Origin: Ophioderma brevispina
Taxonomy: Eukaryota; Echinodermata; Ophiuroidea; Amphilepidida; Ophiodermatidae
Assembly: GCA_023653785.1 (NCBI GenBank)
Contig: JAMKCH010084939.1
Location: 1-64,000 of the forward strand
DNA length: 64,000 bases
Direction: 5' to 3'
Part shown: in pieces, positions 12,406-25,047 of the stretch
How the letters are laid out: every line of letters begins with the position of its first letter
Position numbering within the stretch: position 1 is the stretch's first letter
Notes under the pieces: model-generated
What the model saw: only the letters and a program-made list of their open reading frames with translations
What the model was told of the DNA's origin: nothing
Databases searched by the model: none
Translations under genes and position numbers: made by a program

Positions 12406-13540
12406 TATTATGCATTCCCCCCCCCCTTCCTGGATTCCGCCCACACTTTCTCGAGGGGCACCCCCGCTAAATGTGTTCATTAACCTTCAGAGAAGACAAT
12501 TCACTGCGAAATGATGCTCTGCTCTCCACGGTCACGGAATTGCCCCAAATGACCCTACTATATTAAAAGTTGATCACCAATCAAGTAGAGAATTTCGAGA
12601 AATTTGTATCTTCAGAAAATATCCTCGTGTCCCTCTAAATATCCCTAAATAATGAATAAGTTGAAAGTTTGAGATCCTTTAATGTACACAACTGGGAAAA
12701 CGAATCAACTGTTATGATGCAATAACCATGCCAGTGCATAAAGGGATCCATGCGGAGCTAGGATTTCGTTTTTCGAATGCCATTTTAACGCTATTTCTTT
12801 TTTTTTTTTTTGCCCAACATTTTATGTAATTGCCTAAATATCAGTTGCGTATATTATGCATGGTGGAAAACAAATTCAAATCGGCCATGGCTATTTTATG
12901 CCAATTTGCATAAGCTTGTTTTGTCCATCAAATCGTACTGGAATATCTTTTTAAAAATTTTATTTCAGCAATGGAAATGTATTAAAGTTCTCCTAATATG
13001 AGGCTTTTATGGAAAAAGGTTTTTGGGAAAGTGCTTCTTTTTTTTCTCATTTTGGGCGGGACTTGGTGCGCGTCTTAAAAATCGGTTTTCGGACCGCCAT
13101 TTTGAAAGGAGGAGTGGCCCTTTTGCACTTAAGTAAGGGTATGCGTTGTTACTCTTCGAACAACTCATAGCACAGGGGTATCCATAATAAGTTAAGAACA
13201 GCTCAGAGTACGGGGAAGAATTGTCAATAATGAGTTTATGAGCAACTCATAGTACGGGGAAGAGTTTATTATCCAGAAAAGAGACGCTATGATGAAACTT
13301 TACCATCACGTAAATACTTGAAAATAACTTTTGATAGTCTAGAGATCATTTGTTTATTTTTTGATCAGATATGTCTAGTAATGTGGGTAATAGTAGGGTT
13401 ATGAGAATCCTAGTCTTGACGTTTGGGGAAGAATGTTTGAAGATGTGTTTCTATTGTTTGAAGGATGCAGAATCGGAATATTTGGATCCAACCTCTGAAA
13501 AATTATGAGGAACTTTGTAAAGCAAGGGGATAAATTAGTA

Positions 13541-14319
<779 letters not shown>

Positions 14320-14497
14320 ATTCTACAGTTTACCACATTTCCCAAAGGTTGGCCCCAAAAAATCTGATTCAGCACCCTTCGAACCATAGAATAGCATATT
14401 TAAACCTTCTTCCCCAAACTCCAAGAACAGGATTTCATTTGTAACTCTTAGAGCTGGAAATAATATCGGCAATATCGTGTTATACGTCCAATTGTGT

Positions 14498-14548
14498 TTT
14501 CCCGCCAAAACATTAACTTTATTCAGTTTGTAATGTTTTGGCGGGAAA
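14498..14548. repeat. Perfect hairpin with two E2F-like sites
   Basis: 18-bp arms TTTCCCGCCAAAACATTA (14498-14515) and its exact complement (14531-14548) with a 15-base loop. Each arm contains TTTCCCGCCAAAA, which matches the textbook E2F consensus TTTSSCGC. It sits about 180 bp downstream of the minus-strand exon at 14727-15079, i.e. inside its putative intron. Could equally be a small foldback element. Confidence 0.7.
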
Positions 14549-14726
14549 CCAGTGGGTCGTATCATACGATAATGGCATAATATCATAGAACATTTACGTG
14601 ACGTTCAAGTTGTCTTAGATAAATATATATTCGATAAATACCGGTGATATGCGGTGATGGGTGTCTTCTATGGTTCATTATTAAAATCACTACCCCATTC
14701 GATACAATTGCACATTCCCGACTTAC

Positions 14727-15079
14727 GAGCAATAATGTCACACTTGGGCATACAGCACGCGTCATAACACGTAGACACAGTCGTTGTTTCAAAACTCTCT
14801 TCTGTTGTAGGCACGGCAGTTGAGGTGGTCTGATATAAAACACTACTACTACTACTTTTTCTCTCGCTTTCGGCCATTTTGTTATCATGTTTCATGGCGG
14901 CACTGTCCTGTATATAAGTAGGCTGTTCATGGCGATATGGGGCTATTTTGGGTGATGTCCGAAAGTTTCTATTGGTGGAAGGCACGTTGACTATTAACAC
15001 GGTTATTCCAAGCATTGCTAGCGTCCCTATCACCCGGGCCACTCTGTAGATCATCTTCCGCCGACGGGCAAGTTCCGCT
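14727..15079 (-). CDS. Candidate exon: type II membrane protein N-terminus (partial)
   Basis: Minus-strand reading frame open from 15117 to 14668. A plausible acceptor (TTTTTATAACAG|A) ends at 15080 and a consensus donor C|GTAAGT begins at 14726, inside the frame, giving a 353-bp exon. The likely start is the ATG at 15054-15052 (A at -3). From it: residues 1-4 basic/short, a hydrophobic segment at about 5-24 (VARVIGTLAMLGITVLIVNV), then a polar Ser/Thr-rich stem (about 60-95) and a cysteine cluster CYDACCMPKC at 96-105. This resembles a Golgi-type II enzyme stem or another single-pass protein; I cannot name the family. If unspliced, the frame ends at 14668 after 128 residues. Downstream exons were not found in the window. 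Confidence 0.4.
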
Positions 15080-15300
15080 CTGTTATAAAAACACAGAACA
15101 AGACAGCATATTAGCATCGATAGAGTCAGGGATAGACATAAACAGAAACAGGTCCCATCCAGGGTTATATTTCAACCAAAGCAGACAATTGTGTGTTGAC
15201 GTCGTGATTAGACATGTGAATGTTGAATCGGACACTTCCGATCCGTCCTATCCATGGTCTACCTAATCATGACTCAAATATTAGATCGTCTGGTCTTGAT

Positions 15301-15438
15301 CAGAGGCGTGCCCAGAAATCATCAACCTCGGAGGGCTGAGCGGCTGAAATGTGCCCAAAATAGGCTGATTTTTCGCGTTTTCCGGAAAAACCCGGGGGCT
15401 TTAGCAACCAAAGTAAACCCCCGGGCACACGCCTGTTG
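15301..15438. mobile_element. Short MITE with AGGCGTG-type ends
   Basis: Left end CAGAGGCGTGCCCAG, right end CCCGGGCACACGCCTG, forming imperfect inverted repeats; the body has TTTCCGGAAAAACCCGGGGG. No clean target duplication could be read. Confidence 0.45.
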
Positions 15439-15566
15439 ATAACTAATAAACATGTGAACATGGTCTAAGGTTAAACCAAATATTTGGAAATAGTTGGACC
15501 TTTTTAACAGACCTACTAAATTTTGGCATGTATGCCTTCACATACAAAATGTTAAAAAATCGCCAC

Positions 15567-15636
15567 GATCTGAACCACTCAGTAAAGTTAAAACCGCTCA
15601 ATAAAATAAGATCTGAACCACTCAGTAAAATAAGAT
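15567..15636. repeat. Short tandem repeat, ~22-bp unit
   Basis: GATCTGAACCACTCAGTAAA occurs at both ends, with a diverged AACCGCTCAATAAA copy between them. Confidence 0.75.
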
Positions 15637-15871
15637 GATGGAAATAATACAGAGAAAATATATTTCTTCTTTTATTGGGTTCATCATTTTGCAGATAGGT
15701 ACATCAAGTAGAAACATGTCAATTTCAACATTTGAAAACTTAGATCTTACATTCTTCATAGCAAGAACTCATTTTCACGATTGCTGACAATGGTCTGGTC
15801 AGCTAACAAATGGTCCTGTGTTGCAACATGTATATATTTCCAAATTTTCCTAATATTGGAGTAAATAATCA

Positions 15872-15930
15872 GTAGGCAGACAGACAGATAGACAGACAGA
15901 CAAACAGACAGACAAACTGAGAGACAGAGA
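15872..15930. repeat. (CAGA)n/(GACA)n microsatellite
   Basis: Imperfect run of CAGACAGA, ATAGACAGAC and AAACAGACAGAC tetranucleotides, tailing into GAGA. Confidence 0.9.
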
Positions 15931-16026
15931 GAAATTGGAGCCAAGGAGACAAGAATAACGACAGATTTGTGGAGGAGAGAGATCGAAAGAGAACACTATG
16001 GAATAATGTGATTGATATCAACTTAA

Positions 16027-16360
16027 AGGTGGTTGTTCCGATTTATGTGTATTATGTTATCTACTTGAAATGAGATCCTGGCACTTGCACATACACCTCA
16101 TCAAGTACTGTTAACAAACGGTTTTGATGGTAGACGCAATAATGCATGTTGCAAAGCCCTATTCAATACTGTGCTAATATTGATGGTTAACCAATAAAAC
16201 GGTGGTTGTTTGTTTATATCTTGGGAATGGGAATGAAATGGATTTGAGGGCTCAAATTTCAGGACGACATTGAGAAAAATACGGCCTTTCATCTGATATC
16301 AAAATCGATACTACTTCCGGGTAAATCGGGGGGTCCCAAAGACGATCGGAACACGCACCT
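16027..16360. mobile_element. TTAA-flanked MITE (piggyBac-like target), member 2
   Basis: TTAA at 16023-16026 and 16361-16364. Terminal inverted repeats AGGTGGTTGTTCCGAT and AGGTGCGTGTTCCGAT (14/16). The right half shares TTTCATCTGATATCAAAAT...CTTCCGG with 30378-30722. No coding capacity. Confidence 0.75.
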
Positions 16361-16527
16361 TTAATTTCGATATTCAAGCAACATACAGTGCTACATGCGG
16401 ACAAGATCCTTTGAATTATTTGTATTGGGAGAATTGGCAATCCTAAGTACATGTGGAGATTGGCTCAGTGCTACCATAGTGACTCGTATGTGAAAGAGAA
16501 AGCGAAATAGCATTAATAGTTATACTA

Positions 16528-16660
16528 CAGCTGGCAAAAAAGTATCTCGGCATGTTTTTCGATCAGTATTGTGCCAAAGTCGGACCATTTTGAAAGTTTT
16601 CGAAATATACATTTTGTTGCCTATAGGTCTTGTTCTTTCATTTAACACCTCACTCGTAAA
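16528..16660 (+). repeat. Second copy of the 4.99-kb insert family
   Basis: Starts CAGCTGGCAAAAAAGTATCTC and matches 4994-5116 with few differences, then continues into sequence that the first copy replaces with poly(A). Shows that the first copy is 3'-truncated or separately polyadenylated. Confidence 0.75.
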
Positions 16661-17463
16661 AAGCGTGCAAAAATGGCTGAGATAGAACACAAGTCGGGGT
16701 TGTTAATACATCTGGCAATAGAATGATGGCAGAATGCGAAAAATGTGAGCTTTGCACCTGCTATACTCTTCGAGATGCTATTAATAGTTAACCATTTAGA
16801 AAACACAATTTTTTTCATTTACAAACGACACACTCGAAACAAAGATTTTTTCCAATGGCATCAAACTACCATAAACATATTTTTTCAAATTTATTTTGAA
16901 ATGGACATTATAATGATAGGTTTATACATATTTAAGCGATCTCAACAATTCAAATTAAAACAACTATAATAGCTATTCTTTGAGACGACCAGCCCTGTAC
17001 AAAGGTTATTAGATGTTGTACTTTTAGCAGACATTTCTCAGAAATGGCATAAGTGTTAACTATCAATTACCAGCGTTTTATGCGCTAAGTAGTGAAATAT
17101 TATATGCTTATCAATAACATCAATAGCATCGAGGGTTATTACAAAAGGTTTCGATCATTATTCTATAAAAATGTGCATTTACAAAAGATTACATTCTGTC
17201 AGAAATCATGTTCATAGTTTCGTCAATTTTGTAAACATTGTGTTATGATTAGACGATGAAATACCTTCCAAGATCGGTTTTGTGATTCACAGCTCCGTCC
17301 TCGAATTATCTTTTTAAAAATGGATTTCAATTACATCTCAACCATTTGAAAGTTCGCCTAAAATGCCCGGCGGAGATTTGGTTATCTTGGCAAGAAAATT
17401 GAAATTATGTAAAAGGGCAGAAATTACAATATAAAGGGTATAGTGAGTATATAACTCCGGATC

Positions 17464-17535
17464 TTTAGAGCGTTGGTTCGAGCCCCGCTGCGGCCAAAGT
17501 GTTGTGCATTTAGATAAAGCACTTTAGCTTGCTTA
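17464..17535 (+). mobile_element. SINE fragment, same family as 2.07-2.39 kb
   Basis: Contains the B box GGTTCGAGCCC, then CGCTGCGGC...GTGTTGTGCATTTAG...AAGCACTTTA, in the forward orientation. Only about 70 bases are kept, followed by a (TC)n run at 17541-17561. Confidence 0.65.
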
Positions 17536-18119
17536 GCATCTCTCTCTCTCTCTCTCTCTCACCAGGAGTAAAATGAGGGCTATTTGGGGAATGTGACACT
17601 CCAAGAGGTTCTACATTCTATTAACAACGTAATATAATTGTAATCACATTTGCAGTCCCTGTCACCGAATGCACCTGGGTTTGGAAACGCCAGCCTTACA
17701 CCCGTATCCATTTCATAGGTGAGTGACCCCCTCCCCGGCACTTTCACACCACTTGTACTTTGGCCAATTGCCCCAATATCCCAGAAATAAAAACAACAAA
17801 AAGCATGCCCCTGTTATTCATTCATTCACACGATACAGTGTATATCGTGAAAGTGTTATCTTTCATTTTGTTTAATTTATAAAAAATCATAAACTTGTAA
17901 AAGGGGAAAAAAGAGCAAAGTGAAACAAAGTATTTCAATCAACTTCAGTTGTCACAGGATTTCCAAGCCTAAACAACTTCCTTGTTTATATGACTGTTCA
18001 GGCCAATGGTGGAACATTGTGGGTAGTTTATCAATAAAATTACCCATTACACCGTGATTACAAACTTCCAATCTTAGAGGAAAAACAGGTTTTAAATCAT
18101 CAAACAGTTGTAGTTATCT

Positions 18120-19045
18120 GGAATTGTACACATAATGGTACTCTCAAGAACGTGGGTCAGATCATCCATTAAAGGTCAAATGGAACTGTGAAGTTATCCA
18201 CTGTGATGGGCTGTATCCTCAACACATTTTGTTTCGAGCTGCTTAGGAAATGTACAATGAATTTCCTAGTAGGCATATACCATGTCCTTATTCTTAAAAT
18301 AATTAGGAACCGAGGGACTTTGAACTGCTACATGAGACAAAACCCACCCAACTCTGTGCATGACTGGGATACTCTGCCAATCATTGCTTGCTGACATGCT
18401 CTGATATGCTAGGGTAAACTTGCAATGTTGTGGTTTTATCTCTCCGATTTTATGGTAAACAGTACCGTAGAATCAACTTAAATTTGAAAGGGAACCTTTC
18501 AATCAAACCGTTGAACCATAAACAAAAAAAAGAGCTTGGTTCGCGAAATGCACTTTATTAAGAACAACTTTATCTAAGTTTTACTATTTTGACTAGGATT
18601 CTTTCCCTAATGTTCAATAATTTGTTAAAAGAAAAATAGGTAAATACTACGACGAGACGGAGAGGTATTTTTCACATACTGTTAAAGCCTTTTTTTTCCA
18701 TCGAAGAGGTATAAAAATCGGAATAGCTAAAGCCACTAAATTTGCAAGTGACCCAGATATGTGTAGCGCAATGATTGGCAGAAATCTCCACAGTCATGCA
18801 CAGAGTTGGGTGTTGTATTCATGTAGCAGTTGCAAAAGTACCTCTTTTGGTTCCAATTATTTAAGAATTAAGGACATGGTATATGCTACTAAGGAATTTC
18901 ATTACATTTCCTTAAGCAGCTAGAAACAAAACTTTTGATGGGATGAAGCCCACAAATCACAGTGGATAAATTCTCAGTTCATTGACATGTAATGGATGAT
19001 ATGATCCATTGGTTTTGAAAGATATTTATGTGTACAATGCACAGA
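18120..19045. repeat. Large imperfect palindrome, arms ~330 bp
   Basis: The left arm (about 18120-18455) and right arm (about 18710-19045) are diverged reverse complements. Matching blocks: TGTACACATAA, GATCATCCATT, TTATCCACTGTGAT, GGACATGGTATATGC, CCCAACTCTGTGCATGACTG and GCCAATCATTGC. The spacer is about 250 bp. It fits an old foldback or long-TIR transposon. No transposase is visible, and clean ends could not be read. Confidence 0.75.
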
Positions 19046-19082
19046 TAGCACACACTATGGGTTAAATTGCTCATCAACCAAG

Positions 19083-19183
19083 CGGGCACAGTTCAGTGGG
19101 TTGTACTTGTCATGCATGACATTGAACTGATTTTGGGTATTCTAGGTATCATTTTTTATACACACACTTCAGGAACTGTGCCC
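19083..19183. repeat. Small inverted repeat beside the palindrome
   Basis: GGGCACAGTTC near 19084 pairs with GAACTGTGCCC near 19173; the ~80-base loop is unrelated. Confidence 0.55.
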
Positions 19184-20714
19184 AAAAAGGAGGATATACT
19201 TCATTGCCTCATATATAGTGTCAAGCATTGTTTTAATACCTGTTTCCTGTAAGTTAAAATTTTGAAATCTGGTTGCAAATGGCTGTGGTTAAAAGATTTA
19301 GAATCTATTTGATAAACAGGAGGACTCACCTATAACTGGATTGGGCTGTATAAAGGCTGGAATTTTATGGTTGATGCCCGAACCGAAAATATATACTTGA
19401 CATGGGTATATTATCTCTAATATACAAGGGGGTTCTATTGATCTATGAGTATTTTACACTAACATATTAAGTACTAACATCCTCGCTTAGCGATGGTTGT
19501 CTTTTACAAAAGACTTTCTTTTCTTTGTGTGAAGCAGATGGTTTTCCGCTCGGAAATAGATAAGTGGAACTTATCGTTTCGCAGTCCGTGATATGCACTT
19601 CATGAAAAACTAATACGCTAAAGAAATAATACTTAAATCGTTTTAGACATGAACTGTGGATTCCTTCCGATGCATACTAATCTTTTGAACGGCTCTATAT
19701 TTCAAAGAAGTAGGGTTGTGTTTTTTTTTTGTCATTTTTAATGCCATAATGAAAGCACAATTATGTTGTCTAATCAAGGACTCTTGAACGTTTTTTATGT
19801 GTAGCATTTATTCTTTATATGAATTATAATTTTAAATTTTATACTTTTGCGTTAATTTTGTATGGATTTGTTAAAATCTACAAATTTATTTGTTTGTATG
19901 GACTCGAATATATAATACTGCAGAAACGAATCCGCGATAGGGGCGAAATTCAAATCGACTAATATCGGAGAGTATTCGCTAAAATTCATGTATACCATTA
20001 CAGTAAGCACTCAGTGCCTACGAAAAATGGAATGGATATAGGAAATGAATATGGGTTCATGGCGGGGAGTTTAATTTAAAAAGTACTCTCTGGGGTTATA
20101 TGAACAGGCTCTATAGATTGCAAACAAACACACACTGAAACAAATACTTTGGGAGTTGAATAGAATATATTAAATGTGAAAACCCACAAGCAGCAAATAT
20201 CAAGGTCCGTTTGCATTTTAAACCAATCGTTGATCAATGGCTCTGTATGACGTAACAAACGACCAATCTGCTCCAAACGCTGCACAGAAGTTCAATTAAA
20301 GGCACTTTTCAGTGATCACTCGAAATCTTATATTTTGAAAATTTAGAGAAGGAGCTTGAAACGTTAAGGATAAATCAGGGGAATTCCTGTTGATGGCGTT
20401 TAAATAAAACGATTACTTAATAGGGAAAAACCAGCGAAGCTTTAAAAAACATGAATCTCCATCCATTTGCGTGTTGCAGGAACGTGTCCGTACGGACAGA
20501 AAGCCGCAACATTGACTTAAATATCCCAGGTCATATTATTAGGTTGCTTTTGGTGCTTGCTGGGTATTTTAAGATACCATCGTCGTGAGGAAACGTGCAA
20601 AGTGGACCCCCCCACTTTAAAAATCAAAACATCTCAAAACGCCCAATCCAACATCAAAACGTCCAATATGTTCACTACGACTTAAATTGTTTTAAATAAA
20701 GGGCATGTGAGTAT
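19184..20714. other. Stretch with no recognisable element
   Basis: Only short frames. A TTAAAGGCACTTTTCAGTGATCACT block at about 20297 resembles the left end of the TTAA-type repeat at 62937, without a visible partner. Confidence 0.4.
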
Positions 20715-20770
20715 TAGAAGAGACTTCTGAAACCAAAAATACTAGAAACGACTGCTGAAACCAAAAATCC
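20715..20770. repeat. 28-bp unit in two tandem copies
   Basis: TAGAAGAGACTTCTGAAACC... (20715-20742) and TAGAAACGACTGCTGAAACC... (20743-20770). Confidence 0.8.
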
Positions 20771-20888
20771 TATCAGGGTTTATGCTATATCCATTGCAAT
20801 TTGCAGACAGTTTTAAAGAGAAATCAATTTTTCCACCAATTGGAGGTGTTGATACCGATGCCCACCTTATTTGATCACCAAGCGGTTT

Positions 20889-20944
20889 CTATCATTTTAG
20901 GCTTTGTCTACCCCAGGCTGGGGTAAGCAAAGCCTAAATGATAG
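20889..20944. repeat. Near-perfect hairpin with almost no loop
   Basis: The left arm CTATCATTTTAGGCTTTGTC... (20889-20916) pairs with ...GCAAAGCCTAAATGATAG (20918-20944) with two or three mismatches. The loop is 1-2 bases, too tight for a standard pre-miRNA. Confidence 0.85.
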
Positions 20945-22050
20945 CTGCGTTATACTGAAAGGTTTGCCTACTCTATATCTCCCAGATATGACCCCAGGTG
21001 CATCTGTTTAATAAACTTTCAATCAAGCTTTAGCACGAACAACCAAAAGGTTTGAATCTCACACATGAATTATGGATACACGTGTCTCTTCCATTATAGT
21101 ACGTTGCTGCACGACTAGGTGTATGACGTCGATGTCGTCATTGCGGTGCTCAGATGATTCACATCCAGAAGTGTTTGATTATGTCTGCTGCAATATGCAA
21201 TAATGCAATTCATCCCCCCAAATTATCAATCACGCAAGGCGTTGTTGGAGCAACTTCCGTTTTAAAGAATGGTTTAAGGATGACATGCAGGCACAAAGTT
21301 TTGAAACACGCGAAAGGCAATACATTTTTGTTCGTTCTGTAACGTCTTCAGGCACTCGGTTTCGAGGTTAGTTGAATGGGGTTTTCTCTGCTAGAATGTA
21401 TACCCGTAACGTGGTATCTACATGTATTCGCGTACTTTAACGACTTTCTGATCATTTTACATTTTACGATGATTAACCAGAGCTATGGCAGACTCACTTG
21501 CATATACAAAAGCTTCACACTTTCTAAAAAGAAATCTGCAGACTTGCATGTGTCCCCATTGATCCTGGACACCAACCACCTCAAATCTTCGCTTTTTATT
21601 ATATTTCACCTGTAAAGTTAGTTTCCATTGATTGTCGTTCAAGATTCAGACTGTATCACATCTGTAGGTCCAGATTCCGCCTCGGGTCACCCACCATTGG
21701 TTTCTAATTAGAGGATGTATTTAAAATGTGAAAAGGCAAGATTCGCCAGAGATTCCAATGGCAAAATATTATTATTTCCAATTAATTAGTTTCAGAGCTT
21801 GAACTCTTTGAACGGGGAAGGCGAATCTTCATCTTACATAAAGAGGGGTCCGGTCGGTTGCATGGTTGATGTTAACGACTGCATTAACACTCAAATAATT
21901 GATATCCACACATGTTACACCTCCAAAACCCTCGTTTGAATTGGTGTTTTTATTAAGGGAATTTAATAACATTTATTAAATGTTAATATGACCGTCAGCC
22001 AAAGACACGATTTATAAGTACTCTCAATCTGATTAAAAACTACTTAAGCA

Positions 22051-23830
22051 TTTAACTACGGCTATAACCATAACCCCCCCCACCCCGCACCCCCCCCCCC
22101 CAGGGATTTGCAGACAACCATTTTTTGTGTCTGTGCCATTTGTTTGCACCAACATTGGGCCAGACCAAGAATGCTCCAGTGTCGGCCTGTCTTCCAGGTA
22201 GACTCACTCTGCAGGAACCTTTTGATCGGGCCGATTTCCTTTGGATCTCAATCAGCTCAGACAACAACCGCCACTCAGCCACGAGAAGCCAGCCCCAGCG
22301 GAAGACGCTCACCAGGCTCAATACCAAATAGGCTGCCACTTGGATTTACAGCAGGTCCTTCTTTCTTTTCTTCCTTAGGAACTATTTCATCAAAGGACAG
22401 GACTTGCCTAAAGAAAACTACCCCCACCCCCCGGACCTAAGGTGGTCAGCAGCCGGTCTCTGTCCAAGCACAGGGCGCTCCATACCAGTTACTTGGCAGT
22501 ATCGCTCTGCATGCCTACGCTGTGGCATGTATAGTTGTCCGCTGGAGCTGGCGAAAGACACCCCGCGACATGCCTCAGGAGGCAGATCCAACGACGGGTC
22601 AAGCTTCTGGGCTGACCCTCCCATACGAGCAAGCATACTCCACACATGAACAGCACAGGGCACGCGCCGTCGATCTCAGGGAATACGGGCTGACCGGGTA
22701 ATGGGGGAAAGCCTCCGTGTGGGGGTCAGGGGCAGAGTTTAACCTGTTCGAGTGCTTTCGGAGACGGGTTATGTCCTTATTTGGAAGAAGATGAACATGC
22801 TGAACGATTGCGGGGGTCCAGGAGCGGAGCCCCCAGGAAAGCTTTTGGGTTTTAGCAGTTTCAGCGTTATCTTCGGAGAGCTCTCAGTTATCTCACAGAT
22901 CATGAAGATGATGAAAACTATTACTGCCCCTAGCGGGGTCAGGGTTCGGAGCCTGTGGGAGCTCGTGCGTTATCAGTAATATCTCATATATTGAAGGAGA
23001 TGAACTATACTGCCCCTGGAGTGAGGTCAAGGTGACGGAGCCCGGAACCTCTCAGTTTAGTATGTTTGAGTGCTTCGAAGAGGATCTCAGTTAATCTCAT
23101 TATCTTGAAGCAGGAGGAACTATACTTTGAGTGACAATAACAAACAAAATTCACAACACAGTTATTTTCCGAAACCTCATTTCAGCGCACCCCCCCCCCC
23201 CCGAGGTGGTGTCGGGGCATGTGCCCCCTCCCCATTGCCCTCCTAGCTAGCCATGCGCTTCCGAGTGGGTCTTATAAGAGAGTGCAGTCCAGGTGACTCT
23301 AAGGAAACATGAATCACCAGTGCTCCAGGGGGCGCTCCAGGACCAGGGCACTCAAAGGTGACCCCTGGCACGGCCGCGCAGACGGAAAGCATACACTGTG
23401 CCCCCGATGGACTTGCGCGCTGTGGTTCTCCTCACAATAAGAGGCGAGCCCATCTAAAGAGTCCTTTGAGTCTCCCTTTGACATCGCACATGTGCGCCTA
23501 TTCCAAGATTGTCTTTCCAGACAAACGACAGGCTCCCGCATTCTCAGGCTGGTCGTCGGCACAAGGTGGACTGCCGAAAGAGAGCATTCAATCCGTGAGC
23601 CCACTTAGACCACAACCAAGCACCTGTGGGTTGAAGTATCTTAGTAATTTCTTAAACAAAACTACTTATGTGATGCGGTGGTTGCGTCGCTACGAGTACA
23701 CTTCCTTGCCTGAAGCTCTCGCAAGCAGGTGTAGTAAGAAGATTGTTGCTCACTTAGTAATACGTCAATACATCAAGACCTCAATAAACCATCGGTTATG
23801 CGGTTTCAAGGGGATCAGTGATTAAGGAGT
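22051..23830. other. GC-rich stretch with overlapping short frames; unidentified
   Basis: Base composition is visibly more GC-rich than the rest of the window, with C runs at 22074-22101 and 23191-23203. Overlapping frames occur on both strands (plus 23358-23825, 155 codons; plus 22108-22440, 110 codons; minus 22339-22052 and 22663-22418). None matches a family I know. It could be a decayed retroelement or part of a large DNA transposon. Confidence 0.3.
22739..23130. repeat. Degenerate tandem repeat, ~90-110-bp unit
   Basis: Recurrent order of blocks: TGTTTGAGTGCTT, GGAGA..CTCAGTTATCTC, GAAG..GATGAAC, ATACTGCCCC, GGGTCA, CGGAGCC. Roughly four diverged units are readable. Confidence 0.6.
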
Positions 23831-23886
23831 CTGTGGTTGTGGTCTAGATGATATAGTATACAAATATTGACTGTCCATGAGGGGGA

Positions 23887-24002
23887 CATAGTCAAATATA
23901 TGACGAGGTGTGATATCGAGGCGTACTATTTTCCTCAAGCGGAGCTGAGTGAAAAATAGTACGGTCTCAAGATCACCGAAGGGTCAATAGATTTTGACTA
24001 TG
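23887..24002. repeat. Foldback hairpin with 'CTCAAGCGGAGCTGAGTG' loop
   Basis: Arms CATAGTCAAA...GCGTACTATTTT and the imperfect complement AAAATAGTAC...TTTTGACTATG. The loop CCTCAAGCGGAGCTGAGTG is of a kind seen in short hairpin repeats of marine invertebrates (from memory). About 235 bp downstream is AACCAATCAGATGA, also found (reversed) beside the 28.9-kb hairpin. Confidence 0.7.
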
Positions 24003-24084
24003 GACGAATTAAGGGCAGTCTATTTGTTTTATTAAACCTCATTAGAGTGATCCTTTTGATGCAGTACCGAGACTACAGCTAAGC

Positions 24085-24180
24085 GAAAGTACTATACCGG
24101 TCAAAGAGTTACTATACGGTCCAAAAATACTATACCGGTCCAAAAAAATTCTATCCGAGCAGAAGTTACTAACCGGCAAC
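24085..24180. repeat. Short degenerate tandem repeat, ~20-bp unit
   Basis: AGTACTATACCGGTCAA, GTTACTATACGGTCCAA, ATACTATACCGGTCCAA, TTCTATCCGAG and GTTACTAACCGG follow one another. Confidence 0.8.
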
Positions 24181-25047
24181 ACAGACTTTTCGCGTTTTAT
24201 GCGAAAATAGTGAACCTATCCCGTCATGTGACTTTCATTTAACCAATCAGATGACATAGGATCTATCTATTGGAGGTATAAAGTAATAGACCATAATTTA
24301 CATAAAACGCGCCCTCTATAGATATACACAATTAAAGGCCTAAACTACTGCATTTTAAATGTTACTTTACCTCAAACTAATCCACAGGGGCATGCCAAAG
24401 TATATAATTAGGTGACACCGGCATTTTGCATTTAAGAGGCAGTAAGTGTGTAAATACACGGGGTTTCATTGTTTTTGGTGGGCATTTGAAATATGCGCAC
24501 TCTAGAGGCAGGTTAAGGCATGCCAAACGGGGTGGAAAAGAGGACTTGTGGTGGTTTTGGGGCGACGAGTGTCACAATAGTGAATGACTGCTTGGACTCA
24601 AAATGTCTATGCAGATATATGTCAAAAAAGCCATGAAATGAATTTGGCACGCAATTTGAAAAAAGTGCCCTCACTCTTTAACCCAGGATGGGGATTTTGC
24701 AGACAACCTGATTTTGATAGCTGTATGTATAAGGTTCCAAAAATGTGGTCTACCAAAAATCTCCGGGGGTGCAGGGTTTCGGTTAAGGGCTCATACCTAA
24801 TTGTTTTATCTCTCTGGACATCGTAATCATTTTTATGATACTGTAGATCAAAAGCGCTTATAACAATAAAAGACCTTTAAAAGTTTAGATATTAACTCTT
24901 GCTTTGCAGTGTGGAATTGTAAACGGTTATAAACCTGTACAACTTAAGCCGCTGTTAGAAATCTACCATGCATCTTTCTTTGATGATAATTGGTAACAGT
25001 GCTTTATCAATTTCGTTCAGCGTTTTTTATCCCGTAGAGAGATGACT

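Noticed and set aside
20889..20944. microRNA precursor
   Set aside because: The loop is only one or two bases, which does not fit a Dicer/Drosha substrate.
23358..23825. 155-codon plus-strand frame, the longest in the window
   Set aside because: Overlaps a 96-codon frame on the other strand in GC-rich DNA, shows no domain, and has no splice or start support; length fits GC-rich chance.
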